From the NCBI RefSeq assembly GCF_013466425.1, contig NZ_CP059165.1, positions 2,170,001-2,234,000 on the forward strand: DNA of 64,000 nucleotides. The letters are read 5' to 3'. A program made the translations under genes and the position numbers. The DNA is from Mycobacterium vicinigordonae. GTDB taxonomy: Bacteria > Actinomycetota > Actinomycetes > Mycobacteriales > Mycobacteriaceae. Numbering within the stretch: the first letter of the stretch is position 1; the number at the start of each line of letters is the position of its first letter. This document shows positions 20,115-29,020 of this stretch, piece after piece. The notes under the pieces are model-generated. The model worked only from the letters and a program-made list of their open reading frames with translations, ran no database searches and was not told the origin of the DNA.

Positions 20115-21896
20115 GTGACTTACGACGTGATCATCCGCAACGGACTGTGGTTCGACGGCACCGGCGCCAAGCCGCAGGCCCGGACGCTGGGCATTCGCGA
20201 CGGGGTGGTAGCCACCGTCTCGGTTGCGCCGCTCGACGAAACCGGGTGCCCCGAGGTGATCGACGCGACCGGCAAGTGGATTGCACCCGGCTTCATCGAC
20301 GTGCACACCCACTACGACGCCGAGATACTGCTCGACCCGGGATTGCGTGAGTCGGTTCGCCACGGCGTCACCACGCTGCTGCTGGGTAACTGCTCGCTGT
20401 CAACGGTCTACGCCGACTCCGAGGACGCCGCCGATCTGTTCAGCCGCGTGGAGGCGGTGCCACGCAACTTCGTCCTTGGCGCATTGGAAGACAACCGCAA
20501 CTGGGCGACGCCGCGGGAGTACATCGAGACGATCGATGCGTTGCCGCTCGGCCCGAATGTCAGTTCAATGCTTGGTCATTCGGACCTGCGCACCGCGGTG
20601 CTGGGCCTCGAACGTGCCACCGACGCCACGGTGCGCCCCAGCGACGCGGAACTGGACAAGATGGCGCGACTGCTCGACGACGCGCTGGAAGCCGGAATGC
20701 TGGGTATGTCCGGCATGGACGCCCCGATCGACAAGCTCGACGGGGAACGCTTCCGCTCGCGTGCGTTGCCGTCCACCTTCGCGACGTGGCGGGAGCGCCG
20801 CCGGCTGATCAAGGTGCTGCGCAAGCGCGGGCGGATCCTGCAGAGCGCTCCCAACGTCAACAGCCCGGTGTCCCCGCTGATGTTCTTCCTCACCAGTAGC
20901 CGAATCCTGAACCGCCGCAAAGGTGTTCGGATGAGCATGCTGGTATCCGCCGACGCCAAGTCGATGCCGTTAGCGGTGCACGTATTCGGGCGTGGCACCC
21001 GCCTGCTGAACAAGGTGCTCGGATCCAGCGTGCGGTTCCAGCACTTGCCGGTTCCGTTCGAGTTGTATTCCGACGGAATCGATCTGCCGGTTTTCGAGGA
21101 GTTCGGCGCCGGCACGGCGGCCCTGCATCTCCGTGACCAACTGCAGCGCAACGAGCTGCTGGCCGACGAGGCATATCGACGCCGCTTCCGCCGTCAATTC
21201 GACCGCCGCAAGCTCGGCCCGTCGTTGTGGCACCGGGACTTCCATGATGCGGTGATTGTGGAGTGCCCGGATAAATCGTTGGTGGGCAAGAGCTTTGGCA
21301 CCATCGCCGACGAACGTGGACTTCACCCGCTGGACGCGTTTCTGGACATCCTGGTCGAGAATGGCGAGCGCAACGTGCGCTGGACCACCACCGTCGCCAA
21401 CCATCGGCCCAAGCAGCTCAACAAGTTGGCCGCCGACCCGAGCGTGCACATGGGCTTCTCCGACGCCGGGGCGCACCTGCGCAACATGGCCTTCTACAAC
21501 TTTCCGTTGCGGCTGCTCAAGCGAACAATGGATGCGGAGAAGGACGGTGCTCCGTTCTTGACGGTGGAGCGTGCGATATACCGGTTGACCGCCGAAGTGG
21601 CCGAGTGGTTTGGCATTGACGCCGGCACGCTGCGTGAGGGCGACCGGGCCGACTTCGTGGTCATCGACCCCGCGCACCTCGACGACTCGGTGGACAGCTA
21701 CAACGAGAGCGCGGTGCCGTTCTACGGTGGGCTGCGCCGCATGGTCAACCGTAACGACGCCACCGTGGTCGCCACCGGGGTGGGCGGTGCCGTGGTCTAC
21801 CGCGGCGGAGAGTTCCGCGAGGGGTACGGCTCGACCGTGCAGTCGGGTCGGTATCTGCGCGCCGGCGAGCGGCGCGCCGTACGCGTGCCCGCCTGA
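20115..21896 (+). CDS. N-acyl-D-amino-acid deacylase-like amidohydrolase (Rv2913c-like)
   Basis: 593-residue amidohydrolase of the D-aminoacylase group. The metal-binding motif FIDVHTHYDAE is near residue 62 and the carboxylate region LLLGNCS near 90, which contains the family Cys. His and Asp ligands recur in the C-terminal part, for example GFSDAGAHLRNM near 453. GTG 20115 has TTGGAGG about 6 nt upstream. It sits 69 nt after the other amidohydrolase and 1 nt before the TetR gene, so the three may form a regulated catabolic operon. D-aminoacylase activity is a family-level guess. Confidence 0.85.
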   Translation: MTYDVIIRNGLWFDGTGAKPQARTLGIRDGVVATVSVAPLDETGCPEVIDATGKWIAPGFIDVHTHYDAEILLDPGLRESVRHGVTTLLLGNCSLSTVYADSEDAADLFSRVEAVPRNFVLGALEDNRNWATPREYIETIDALPLGPNVSSMLGHSDLRTAVLGLERATDATVRPSDAELDKMARLLDDALEAGMLGMSGMDAPIDKLDGERFRSRALPSTFATWRERRRLIKVLRKRGRILQSAPNVNSPVSPLMFFLTSSRILNRRKGVRMSMLVSADAKSMPLAVHVFGRGTRLLNKVLGSSVRFQHLPVPFELYSDGIDLPVFEEFGAGTAALHLRDQLQRNELLADEAYRRRFRRQFDRRKLGPSLWHRDFHDAVIVECPDKSLVGKSFGTIADERGLHPLDAFLDILVENGERNVRWTTTVANHRPKQLNKLAADPSVHMGFSDAGAHLRNMAFYNFPLRLLKRTMDAEKDGAPFLTVERAIYRLTAEVAEWFGIDAGTLREGDRADFVVIDPAHLDDSVDSYNESAVPFYGGLRRMVNRNDATVVATGVGGAVVYRGGEFREGYGSTVQSGRYLRAGERRAVRVPA

Positions 21897-21897
21897 C

Positions 21898-22491
21898 ATG
21901 GCCAGAACCCAGCGCCAACGGCGCGAGGAGACCGTCGGCCGGCTCCTGCAGGCCTGCATCGACACCATTGTCGAGGTCGGATACGCGCGGGCGTCGGCGG
22001 CGGTGATCACCAAGCGCGCCGGAGTGTCGGTAGGTGCGCTGTTCCGCCACTTCGAGACTATGGGCGACTTCATGGCCGCCACCGCGTCGGAGGTGTTGCG
22101 CCGTCAGATTGAGACGTTCACCAAGCAGGTCGCCGAGATACCGGCCGATCGGCCCGCGCTGGAGGCGGCGCTGACGATTCTGCGGGATATCACCGGCGGC
22201 CCGGCGAACGCCGTCCTCTACGAGCTGCTGATCGCCGCCCGCACTGACGAGAAGCTCAAAGTCACTCTGCAACACGAACTTTGGCAATACCGATCGAAGA
22301 TGCACGAGGCCGCGCGGCAGATGCCGGGTGCGGATGCCCTCCCGGACGACACCTTCCCGGTTGTCGTGGCGCTGCTGACCAACGTCTTCGACGGCGCTGC
22401 TGTGGTGGAAGGTGTGCTCCCGCAACCCGAAATCGCCGAGCGCCGCATTCCGGTGCTGGCGGGGTGGCTCACCGCGGCGTTGCCGAGCTGA
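21898..22491 (+). CDS. TetR-family transcriptional regulator
   Basis: 197-residue TetR-type repressor. The N-terminal helix-turn-helix spans about residues 10-56, with the typical VITKRAGVSVGALFRHFE pattern. The C-terminal helical ligand domain is unassigned. ATG 21898 immediately follows the aminoacylase stop, so it is probably translated from the same mRNA and may control the operon. It is equivalent in position to Rv2912c. Confidence 0.9.
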   Translation: MARTQRQRREETVGRLLQACIDTIVEVGYARASAAVITKRAGVSVGALFRHFETMGDFMAATASEVLRRQIETFTKQVAEIPADRPALEAALTILRDITGGPANAVLYELLIAARTDEKLKVTLQHELWQYRSKMHEAARQMPGADALPDDTFPVVVALLTNVFDGAAVVEGVLPQPEIAERRIPVLAGWLTAALPS

Positions 22492-22497
22492 CAGTCG

Positions 22498-23373
22498 CTA
22501 CAGCGAGCCTATGCCCGGCTGCGAACCCTGCGCGAAACCCCAATCGAACAGGCTGCCTGCCTGATCCCAGTACGTCGGGCCGCCTGCCTTGACCAGGCCG
22601 TACATCATCGAGATCACCAGCCGCCGGCCACCTCGGGCGGCCGCCCCCACGAACGTCTTGCGGGCGGCGTCGGTGAAGCCGGTCTTACCACCGATCGCAC
22701 CCGGATACCGCGCCAGCAGCTCGTCCTGGTTGAGGATCGGCTGATCCCCGTGGTCGCCGGGGAACATCGCCGACGGCTCGGCGGTGATGTGGGCGAACAT
22801 CGGGTTGGCCATCGCCGCGCGGAAAATGACCGCGAGGTCGTGTGCGGTCGAGGCACCCGAGCCTCCGGGCCCGTCCAGGCCGGACGGCGTCGACGCGTGA
22901 GTGTTGGTCGCGCCCAGTGCTGCCGCCTTGGCATTCATCTTGCCCACCGCGGCGTCCTGGCCGCCCAGCAGATGCGCCAGGGTGTTGGCAGCGTCGTTGC
23001 CCGACACCAACAGCAGGCCGTCCAGCAGTTGGCGCGCGGTGTAGCTGCGGCCCGCCTTGACCCCGACGCAGTTGCACTCGACGTCGGTGTCGCTGGCGTC
23101 GGCAACCACCGAGGAGTTCAGGTCCAGCTCGTCGAGCACCACCAGCGCCAGCAGCACCTTGATGGTGCTCGCGGGCGGGTGCGTGACGTTCTGGTCGCGG
23201 CCGGCAAGCACTTGCCCCGTGTCCATGTCGGCGACGATCCAGGTCTGTGCCGGGCCGTCCGGGATCGGCATCGACCCGGCCGCCTGCTGCACATCGGTGT
23301 CGGCTGACGCGATGGGCGCCGCGACCAGCGTGATCGTGAGCAGCGCGGCGGCCGCGGCGATGAGCTTTCGCAT
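22498..23373 (-). CDS. dacB2: D-alanyl-D-alanine carboxypeptidase
   Basis: 291-residue class C low-molecular-weight penicillin-binding protein that trims peptidoglycan stem peptides in the periplasm. A cleavable signal peptide ends near residue 24 (IASA-DT). All three active-site motifs are present: STIK (Ser69, Lys72), SGN (124-126) and KTG (230-232). An AGTTTA (TAAACT on the coding strand, 23382-23387) ends 8 nt before the ATG and suggests a leaderless transcript. The gene is convergent with the TetR gene, with a 6-nt gap. It corresponds to DacB2 (Rv2911). Confidence 0.94.
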   Translation of the reverse strand: MRKLIAAAAALLTITLVAAPIASADTDVQQAAGSMPIPDGPAQTWIVADMDTGQVLAGRDQNVTHPPASTIKVLLALVVLDELDLNSSVVADASDTDVECNCVGVKAGRSYTARQLLDGLLLVSGNDAANTLAHLLGGQDAAVGKMNAKAAALGATNTHASTPSGLDGPGGSGASTAHDLAVIFRAAMANPMFAHITAEPSAMFPGDHGDQPILNQDELLARYPGAIGGKTGFTDAARKTFVGAAARGGRRLVISMMYGLVKAGGPTYWDQAGSLFDWGFAQGSQPGIGSL

Positions 23374-23444
23374 GGGCGCAGAGTTTAACGCCGCAGGGTA
23401 CGGGTCGCCTATCCCATGACGCTGCCGCGGTGTTGAATCGAGGC

Positions 23445-23873
23445 ATGTTGAGCCTGGAAGAGATTTCCGACCGCCTCGAGATCCAGCAGCTGCTCGTCGA
23501 CTACTCGACCGCGATCGATCAGCGCCGGTTCGACGACTTGGACAACGTGTTCGTTGAGAGCGCCTACATCGATTACACAGCCTTAGGCGGCATCGCCGGC
23601 CAGTATCCCGAGGTCAAGAAATGGCTGTCGGAGGTGCTGCCGAACTTCCCGGTGTACGCGCACATGCTGGGCAACTTCTCGGTCCGTGTCGACGGCGACA
23701 CCGCCTCTTCGCGGGTGATCTGCTTTAACCCGATGGTGCTGGGCGGACAGGGCAGCGAGGAGAAACAGATCCTGTTCTGCGGGCTCTGGTATGACGACGA
23801 GTTCGTCCGCACCCCGGCCGGCTGGCGGATGACGCGACGGGTGGAGACCAAGACGTTTCAGAAGGTTTTATAG
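23445..23873 (+). CDS. SnoaL-like / nuclear transport factor 2-fold protein
   Basis: 142-residue protein of the NTF2/SnoaL-like fold (Rv2910c-like). The N terminus SLEEISDRLEIQQLLVDYSTAID is the usual helix of this family (shown in part), followed by an Asp-rich beta region and a conserved WYDDEF near 119. Such proteins include dehydratases, isomerases and ligand-binding domains, so no reaction can be named. ATG 23445 is used; GTG 23430, in the same frame, would add 5 residues. Confidence 0.8.
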   Translation: MLSLEEISDRLEIQQLLVDYSTAIDQRRFDDLDNVFVESAYIDYTALGGIAGQYPEVKKWLSEVLPNFPVYAHMLGNFSVRVDGDTASSRVICFNPMVLGGQGSEEKQILFCGLWYDDEFVRTPAGWRMTRRVETKTFQKVL

Positions 23874-23910
23874 CTCCCAGCCGCGGCCATAGGCGGTAGC
23901 GTTATTGGCC

Positions 23911-24207
23911 ATGAAGCACCGCATTGTCGCAGCAGCGGCGGCGGCCGTGCTGATGGCGGGCGGGCTGATCGCCGCGGCATCGCCGGCCCACGCTGGCTGC
24001 GTCTACGGCGGTGCCGGCATCCTCGGAAAGTGCGACGGACCTATTCAGCCCGATGGCAGCTGGCAGCGTTGCGTGGCGTTCGCCAAATGGGTGCCCAACG
24101 GCGCCAGTTCCTACATGATGCCCGACCAGCACTGCGACGTGATGGGACCCGACCAGCGCCCGGCAGATCCGGCGTTCGCCGACCCGCCGATGCACATCGA
24201 CGACTGA
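23911..24207 (+). CDS. Small secreted Cys-containing protein (CDGP-type)
   Basis: 98-residue predicted secreted protein. A signal peptide with an Ala-rich core ends near residue 29 (SPAHA-GC). The mature part has four Cys residues, in [18 protein letters not shown] and QHCDVM, which could form two disulfides. The [14 protein letters not shown] pattern recurs in small mycobacterial exported proteins of unknown function. TAGCGT at 23897-23902 lies 8 nt before ATG 23911 and supports this start over the upstream TTG. Confidence 0.72.
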   Translation: MKHRIVAAAAAAVLMAGGLIAAASPAHAGCVYGGAGILGKCDGPIQPDGSWQRCVAFAKWVPNGASSYMMPDQHCDVMGPDQRPADPAFADPPMHIDD

Positions 24208-24248
24208 GGCCAACGATTGCGGCCGCGAATTTTTCTCGCGTGGCCATG

Positions 24249-24260
24249 ATCTGGCACAAT
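24249..24260 (+). promoter_or_regulatory. Promoter element upstream of rpsP operon
   Basis: ATCTGGCACAAT is found here and again, identical over 12 bases, upstream of rplS at 27551-27562. CACAAT fits a -10 hexamer with extended TGG. The distance to rpsP ATG 24380 implies a leader of about 110 nt. The shared word suggests common control of two ribosomal-protein operons. Confidence 0.5.
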
Positions 24261-24379
24261 GGGCCGCTGTCCGCCGCGCGATCAAGATCGCTCGTCGGTC
24301 ACACACGCGAGGCAAAACCGGACCCGGGCATCCCGCCCCGGTCGCTGAATTGCAGCGTGACATTCACAGGAGTTCGAAT

Positions 24380-24877
24380 ATGGCTGTCAAGATCAAGCTC
24401 ACCCGGCTTGGCAAGATCCGCAATCCCCAGTACCGAATCGCCGTCGCCGACGCGCGCACCCGCCGCGACGGTCGTTCCATCGAGGTCATCGGCCGCTACC
24501 ACCCTAAGGAAGACCCGAGCCTGATCGAGATCGACTCCGAGCGGGCGCAGTACTGGCTGTCCGTGGGAGCCCAGCCCACCGAGCCCGTCCTCAAGCTGCT
24601 CAAGATCACCGGCGACTGGCAGAAGTTCAAGGGCCTGCCCGGCGCCGAGGGTCGTCTGAAGGTCAAGCCGGCCAAGCCCAGCAAGCTCGAGCTGTTCAAT
24701 GCCGCGCTGGCCGCCGCCGACGGCGGGCCCACCACCGAGGCCACCAAGCCGAAGAAGAAGGCGGCCCCGAAGAAGGCAGCCAAGAGCGACTCCGAGGACA
24801 CCGCAGAAACTGCAGACGCCAAAGCCCCGGCGGCTGAGCCCGCCACCGAGGGCGGCGCCGAGTCGACCGAAAGCTGA
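24380..24877 (+). CDS. rpsP: 30S ribosomal protein S16
   Basis: 165-residue S16. The conserved core is residues 1-85 ([20 protein letters not shown] at the start). A long Ala/Lys/Glu-rich C-terminal extension after about residue 95 is typical of mycobacteria. AGGAG lies about 7 nt before ATG 24380. It is the first gene of the rpsP-KH-rimM-trmD operon, the classic translation gene set. Confidence 0.97.
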   Translation: MAVKIKLTRLGKIRNPQYRIAVADARTRRDGRSIEVIGRYHPKEDPSLIEIDSERAQYWLSVGAQPTEPVLKLLKITGDWQKFKGLPGAEGRLKVKPAKPSKLELFNAALAAADGGPTTEATKPKKKAAPKKAAKSDSEDTAETADAKAPAAEPATEGGAESTES

Positions 24878-24882
24878 CGGAC

Positions 24883-25125
24883 ATGAGCACCGTAGTGGTC
24901 GACGCCGTCGAGCACCTGGTCCGCGGCATCGTCGACAATCCCGACGACGTGCGGGTGGACCTGGTGACCAGCCGTCGCGGACGCACCGTCGAGGTGCACG
25001 TGCACCCGGACGACCTGGGCAAGGTGATCGGTCGCGGGGGACGCACCGCGACCGCGCTGCGCACGCTGGTTGCCGGAATCGGTGGCCGCGGTATTCGCGT
25101 CGACGTGGTGGACACCGACCAATAG
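24883..25125 (+). CDS. KH-domain RNA-binding protein (KhpA-like)
   Basis: 80-residue single KH domain protein. The GxxG loop is seen in [10 protein letters not shown] near residues 47-56, and the flanking secondary structure fits the type II KH fold. Family members (KhpA, YlqC) bind RNA globally and often act with KhpB. It starts 5 nt after rpsP and lies 7 nt before rimM, a conserved order (Rv2908c). Confidence 0.93.
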   Translation: MSTVVVDAVEHLVRGIVDNPDDVRVDLVTSRRGRTVEVHVHPDDLGKVIGRGGRTATALRTLVAGIGGRGIRVDVVDTDQ

Positions 25126-25132
25126 CGCTCGC

Positions 25133-25657
25133 ATGGAGCTGATCGTCGGGCGCGTCGCTAAGGCCCATGGCGTCACCGGCGAACTCGTCGTCGACGTCCG
25201 CACCGACGACCCCGACATCCGGTTCGCGGTGGGCGCCACGCTGCGTGCCAGGAATCCCCGCGATGGGGGCCCGGCACGCAGCTACGTCGTCGAGAGTGCC
25301 CGCCCGCATGGCGCCCGGCTGCTGGTCAGGCTGGCCGGCGTGACCGACCGAGACGGCGCCGACGCCCTGCGCGGCGCGCTGTTTGTGATCGACTCTGACG
25401 ACCTGCCCCCGATCGAGGAGCCCGACACCTACTACGACCACCAGTTGGAGGGTCTTCGGGTATCCACGACAGCGGGCCGGGCGGTCGGCGTCGTCACCGA
25501 GGTGCTGCACACCGCGGGTGGGGAGTTGTTGGCCGTCAAGGGCGCGTCCGGCGAGGTGCTGGTGCCATTCGTCGGCGCGATCGTCACTGCGGTGTCGCTG
25601 GACGACGGGACCCTGCTGATCGAGCCGCCCGACGGTTTGCTGGATCTGGACAGTTAG
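25133..25657 (+). CDS. rimM: Ribosome maturation factor RimM
   Basis: 174-residue factor for 30S subunit 3' head domain assembly. The N-terminal RimM beta-barrel starts [18 protein letters not shown], and a C-terminal PRC-barrel begins near residue 97 ([11 protein letters not shown]). ATG 25133 is 7 nt after the KH gene. RimM binds S19 and is regularly encoded between S16 and TrmD, as here. Confidence 0.95.
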   Translation: MELIVGRVAKAHGVTGELVVDVRTDDPDIRFAVGATLRARNPRDGGPARSYVVESARPHGARLLVRLAGVTDRDGADALRGALFVIDSDDLPPIEEPDTYYDHQLEGLRVSTTAGRAVGVVTEVLHTAGGELLAVKGASGEVLVPFVGAIVTAVSLDDGTLLIEPPDGLLDLDS

Positions 25658-25670
25658 CCGTGCGTAGCCC

Positions 25671-26357
25671 ATGAGGATAGACGTCGTCACCATCTTCCCG
25701 TCATTTCTGGACCCGCTGCGACAATCGTTGCCGGGCAAAGCAATTGCCTCGGGTCTGGTCGACCTGCAGGTGCATGACCTGCGCCGGTGGACCCACGACG
25801 TGCACCACTCGGTGGATGACACACCCTACGGCGGCGGTCCCGGCATGGTGATGAGGGCGCCGGTGTGGGGTGAGGCGCTGGACGAGATCTGTTCGGAAGA
25901 AACGCTATTGGTGGTTCCGACGCCGGCGGGTACGCGGTTCGACCAGGCCACCGCGCGGCGTTGGAGCGTCGAAAGCCACCTGGTGTTCGCGTGTGGCCGG
26001 TACGAGGGTATTGACCAGCGGGTGGTCGAGGACTCGGCGCGCCGGATGCGGGTAGCAGAGGTGTCTATTGGCGACTACGTGTTGCCCGGCGGCGAGTCGG
26101 CGGCAGTGGTGATGATCGAGTCGGTGCTGAGGCTGCTGACCGGTGTACTGGGCAATCCTGCCTCGCACCAACATGATTCCCATTCACCGGCCCTGGATGG
26201 GCTACTCGAAGGTCCGAGCTACACGCGGCCGCCGAGCTGGCGTGGCCTCGACGTGCCGGAGATCCTGTTGTCGGGCGACCACGCGAAGATCGCGGCGTGG
26301 CGCCGGGAGGTGTCCCTGCAACGCACCCGGGAACGCCGCCCCGAGTTGCTGGACTGA
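25671..26357 (+). CDS. trmD: tRNA (guanine-37-N1)-methyltransferase
   Basis: 228-residue SPOUT-class enzyme that methylates G37 next to the anticodon and prevents frameshifting. Family motifs are [12 protein letters not shown] (about 46-57), [11 protein letters not shown] (about 108-118) and the knot-forming [11 protein letters not shown] (about 131-141). A catalytic Asp in HQHDSHSP near residue 166 is also present. ATG 25671 follows rimM by 13 nt. The operon ends at the palindrome immediately downstream. Confidence 0.96.
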   Translation: MRIDVVTIFPSFLDPLRQSLPGKAIASGLVDLQVHDLRRWTHDVHHSVDDTPYGGGPGMVMRAPVWGEALDEICSEETLLVVPTPAGTRFDQATARRWSVESHLVFACGRYEGIDQRVVEDSARRMRVAEVSIGDYVLPGGESAAVVMIESVLRLLTGVLGNPASHQHDSHSPALDGLLEGPSYTRPPSWRGLDVPEILLSGDHAKIAAWRREVSLQRTRERRPELLD

Positions 26358-26360
26358 CGG

Positions 26361-26418
26361 CGAGCAGACGCAAAGGCACCGTAAAATGGCCATTTTACGG
26401 TGCCTTTGCGTCTGCTCG
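26361..26418. terminator. Perfect 58-bp palindrome between convergent trmD and lppW
   Basis: The sequence reads CGAGCAGACGCAAAGGCACC and onward to a centre at 26389/26390, then repeats as its exact reverse complement, with no unpaired loop. The arms are 29 bp. It starts 3 nt after the trmD stop and ends 27 nt before the lppW stop, so it could terminate transcription from both sides. No U-tract follows on either strand. Such CAGACGCAAA-type palindromes recur between mycobacterial genes. A partial match CAGACGCAAA is also found after dipZ at 54532-54541. Confidence 0.85.
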
Positions 26419-26445
26419 GCCAGTCCCCGGCCAGTCCCTGGCGCG

Positions 26446-27399
26446 CTAGATGCGGCCGTTGGGGAAAATAGTCCGGACGGCCTGGGTGATGGTCTCGCGT
26501 GCGGTCGCGTCGTCGGAAGGTTGCAGCGACTCGATAACCATGATGTAGCGGTGGTCGGCGCCGATGACGCCGGTGGACAGGTGCATCCAGTCGGCTCCGA
26601 TGCAGCACATCCAACCTTGCTTGACCGCAACGGGTTCGCCGTACAGTCCCTCGGGAATGCCGAACCGCTGCGGGTAGCCGTCGATCCCGGTGGGTGTCGA
26701 ATGCGCCAGGTCGTCCACGATCAGGCGGGCGCGGTCGCGCGGGAGGCCGCCCGAGCCATCGAGCAGGCCCTCGTAGTAACGGATCAGGTCTTCGGCTGAG
26801 CTGATGGTGTTCCACCACCGCCCATCGCTGGGCGGCGCGGTCGAGGTCAGCCCGTAGCGGCCGGCGACGCGCGCGACGATGGTGTCTCCGCCGTCCTCGC
26901 CCCAGAATCGCTCGGCGGCGCCGTCGTCGGACGACTGCAACATCAGGTCCAGCGCCTGGCGGTCGTCGGCGGACAGCACGGCCTGACCCGCGGACTCCCT
27001 CAGCAGCAGCTCGTCGGCGATGAACAATTTCGCCACCGATGCGGTGGCGATGATCTGGTTGTTGCCATTGGAGACCAGCTGATGGGTGACGCGGTCCAGA
27101 ATGGCCACGGCCAGGGTCGCGCCGGTGGCCGTGGCCTGCTCGGTGGCCTGCTGAACCCGTTCCGGCACTCCGGCCAGGCCGTCGGTTGGGGTCGGCAGCG
27201 CCATCGGAGTGCCGGTCGGCGTGATGGCCCGCAGCAACAATTCGACCAGCTGCTGCTGCTGGGGTTGTTGCTGCCGCTCGGCAGAGCGCTGATCGCCAGA
27301 GCTGGTGGCCTTGGCGTGGACCGTCGCCTCGCAACCCGCAACCACCGCCAGTGCCACCGCGGCCACCGCGGTGAGCATGGTCAGCGGCCGGGCTCGCAT
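26446..27399 (-). CDS. lppW: Lipoprotein LppW, beta-lactamase-like serine hydrolase fold
   Basis: 317-residue predicted lipoprotein. The signal peptide ends in the lipobox VVAGC, with lipidation at Cys23. A Ser/Gln-rich linker follows. The rest resembles the class A beta-lactamase/transpeptidase fold, with an SxxK motif SVAK at residues 121-124. A clear KTG is not seen (KQGWMC occupies the likely place), so catalysis is doubtful. AAGGAG lies a few bases before ATG 27399, which fixes the start within a longer open frame. Equivalent to Rv2905. Confidence 0.88.
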   Translation of the reverse strand: MRARPLTMLTAVAAVALAVVAGCEATVHAKATSSGDQRSAERQQQPQQQQLVELLLRAITPTGTPMALPTPTDGLAGVPERVQQATEQATATGATLAVAILDRVTHQLVSNGNNQIIATASVAKLFIADELLLRESAGQAVLSADDRQALDLMLQSSDDGAAERFWGEDGGDTIVARVAGRYGLTSTAPPSDGRWWNTISSAEDLIRYYEGLLDGSGGLPRDRARLIVDDLAHSTPTGIDGYPQRFGIPEGLYGEPVAVKQGWMCCIGADWMHLSTGVIGADHRYIMVIESLQPSDDATARETITQAVRTIFPNGRI

Positions 27400-27714
27400 C
27401 GGCTCTCCTTCCGGCAGCTGGTCGGTGGTGGGCAGGCCCCGGCATCTCGGTTCGAGGCGGTTCGAACCCCGTTCATATGTACCACTTGCAGGCGGTTTAG
27501 GGCGGTCGTGAACCGCCACAGATTCCTGTGATTTTCGCTGCACGTGCACCATCTGGCACAATTGAGCGGTTGTCTCCAGCGGTCGTCGGCCGGCCTCTTG
27601 TCTGCCGCCTGTTGCGAGATGCAACTCTTGAGCCCGTACCCATCGGCTTGGTGACCGCCGCACAGTCCTGTGCGGGGGTTATCGGGCCGCGAACCTTGAG
27701 GAAGTGTCTTTCCA
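27400..27714. other. Divergent intergenic region lppW / rplS
   Basis: 315 nt without a convincing gene. It carries the lppW ribosome binding site at its left end, the ATCTGGCACAAT promoter word at 27551-27562, and an rplS leader of about 145 nt. I see no recognised riboswitch or autoregulatory structure. Confidence 0.5.
27534..27562 (+). promoter_or_regulatory. rplS promoter
   Basis: The -10 candidate CACAAT (27557-27562) is preceded by TGG. A 17-nt spacer separates it from TTCGCT at 27534-27539. The 12-base word ATCTGGCACAAT is identical to the one upstream of rpsP (24249-24260). The transcript would have a leader of about 145 nt before rplS. Confidence 0.5.
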
Positions 27715-28056
27715 ATGAACAGGCTGGACTTCGTCGACCAGGCGTCGCTGCGCGACGACATCCCCGCCTTTAGCCCGGGCGACACGATCAACGTGCACGT
27801 CAAGGTCATCGAGGGAGCCAAGGAACGCATCCAGGTATTCAAGGGTGTGGTGATCCGGCGATCCGGCGGTGGCGTCCGCGAGACGTTCACCGTGCGCAAG
27901 GAGAGCTACGGCGTTGGCGTCGAGCGGACTTTCCCGGTTCATTCGCCGAACATCGACCACATCGAAGTGGTGACCCGCGGCGATGTTCGTCGCGCAAAGC
28001 TCTACTACCTGCGTGAACTCCGCGGCAAGAAGGCCAAAATCAAGGAGAAGCGCTGA
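27715..28056 (+). CDS. rplS: 50S ribosomal protein L19
   Basis: 113-residue L19, the exact length of the M. tuberculosis protein. The family core [21 protein letters not shown] (in part) and the segment [15 protein letters not shown] are clear. L19 sits at the 30S-50S interface. AGGAAG lies upstream of ATG 27715. The order rplS-lepB-rnhB is conserved in actinobacteria. Confidence 0.97.
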   Translation: MNRLDFVDQASLRDDIPAFSPGDTINVHVKVIEGAKERIQVFKGVVIRRSGGGVRETFTVRKESYGVGVERTFPVHSPNIDHIEVVTRGDVRRAKLYYLRELRGKKAKIKEKR

Positions 28057-28134
28057 TCTCGGAGCGTATGCGGGGGCGCGGTGCCTCCCGCCTCGAGGCG
28101 CCGCGGCGGTCGCAGACGCACACCGTGCGCTGGC

Positions 28135-28140
28135 TACGCT
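28135..28140 (+). promoter_or_regulatory. Putative -10 element of lepB (leaderless)
   Basis: TACGCT fits TAnnnT and ends 6 nt before GTG 28147. There is no Shine-Dalgarno between them. A leaderless lepB transcript in addition to read-through from rplS is plausible. Confidence 0.4.
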
Positions 28141-28146
28141 GATCCC

Positions 28147-29007
28147 GTGACTGACACCGAAGACTCTCCATCGGAAGACTCTTCTGGGGAGGTTTCTGCT
28201 GCGGAGACTTCGCAGTCGGAGCCGACCGCGGCCCGCGACGGCGAGGCAGCGACCCAGGATTCCAAACCGGAGCCCGAGAAGGCCGAGAAGGACAAGAAGC
28301 GCTCGACGACCCGGGAGCTGGCCTGGCTGGCGATAATCGCGATCGGGATTTACTACGTCATGCTGACGTACGTCGCGCGCCCGTACCTGATCCCGTCGGA
28401 ATCGATGGAGAGCACTCTGCACGGGTGCCCCACCTGCGTCGGCGATCGGATTCTGGTCGACAAACTGACCTACCGGTTCAGCTCACCCGAACCCGGTGAC
28501 GTCATCGTCTTCAAGGGGCCGCCGGCGTGGAACACCGGGTACAAGTCGATCCGCTCGCACAACACCCTGGTGCGCTGGATCCAGAACGCGCTGTCGTTTC
28601 TGGGATTCGTGCCTCCGGACGAGAATGACCTGGTAAAGCGCGTTATCGCGGTGGGCGGACAGACCGTGGAGTGTCGGGCCGACACCGGGCTCACGGTCAA
28701 CGGTAAACGGTTGCACGAGCCGTACCTGGACCCCAATGTCATCAAGGTCGACCAAACCGGCTACCCACCGGCGTGCCTGGGCAACGAGTTCGGTCCCGTC
28801 ACGGTCCCGGCGGGACGCCTGTGGGTGATGGGCGACAATCGGACCCACTCGGCAGACTCCCGCGCGCACTGCCCGATGCGCTGCACAGGCGACTCGACGG
28901 CGGGCACGGTGCCGGTCGGCAACGTCATCGGCAAGGCCCGCTTCATCGTGTGGCCGCCGTCGCGATGGGGTGGTGTGGGTTCGGTGAACCCTCAGCAGGG
29001 TCAGTGA
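28147..29007 (+). CDS. lepB: Signal peptidase I
   Basis: 286-residue membrane-anchored serine protease that removes signal peptides from exported proteins. An acidic cytosolic N terminus (1-56) precedes a membrane segment at about 57-77. The catalytic Ser86 lies in PSESM, and the general base Lys164 in [11 protein letters not shown]. Box [13 protein letters not shown] is near residue 229. Two Cys near 94-97 and others suggest extracytoplasmic disulfides. GTG 28147 is supported by the -10 just upstream. Confidence 0.95.
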   Translation: MTDTEDSPSEDSSGEVSAAETSQSEPTAARDGEAATQDSKPEPEKAEKDKKRSTTRELAWLAIIAIGIYYVMLTYVARPYLIPSESMESTLHGCPTCVGDRILVDKLTYRFSSPEPGDVIVFKGPPAWNTGYKSIRSHNTLVRWIQNALSFLGFVPPDENDLVKRVIAVGGQTVECRADTGLTVNGKRLHEPYLDPNVIKVDQTGYPPACLGNEFGPVTVPAGRLWVMGDNRTHSADSRAHCPMRCTGDSTAGTVPVGNVIGKARFIVWPPSRWGGVGSVNPQQGQ

Positions 29008-29020
29008 TCGTGGCGCCGAC

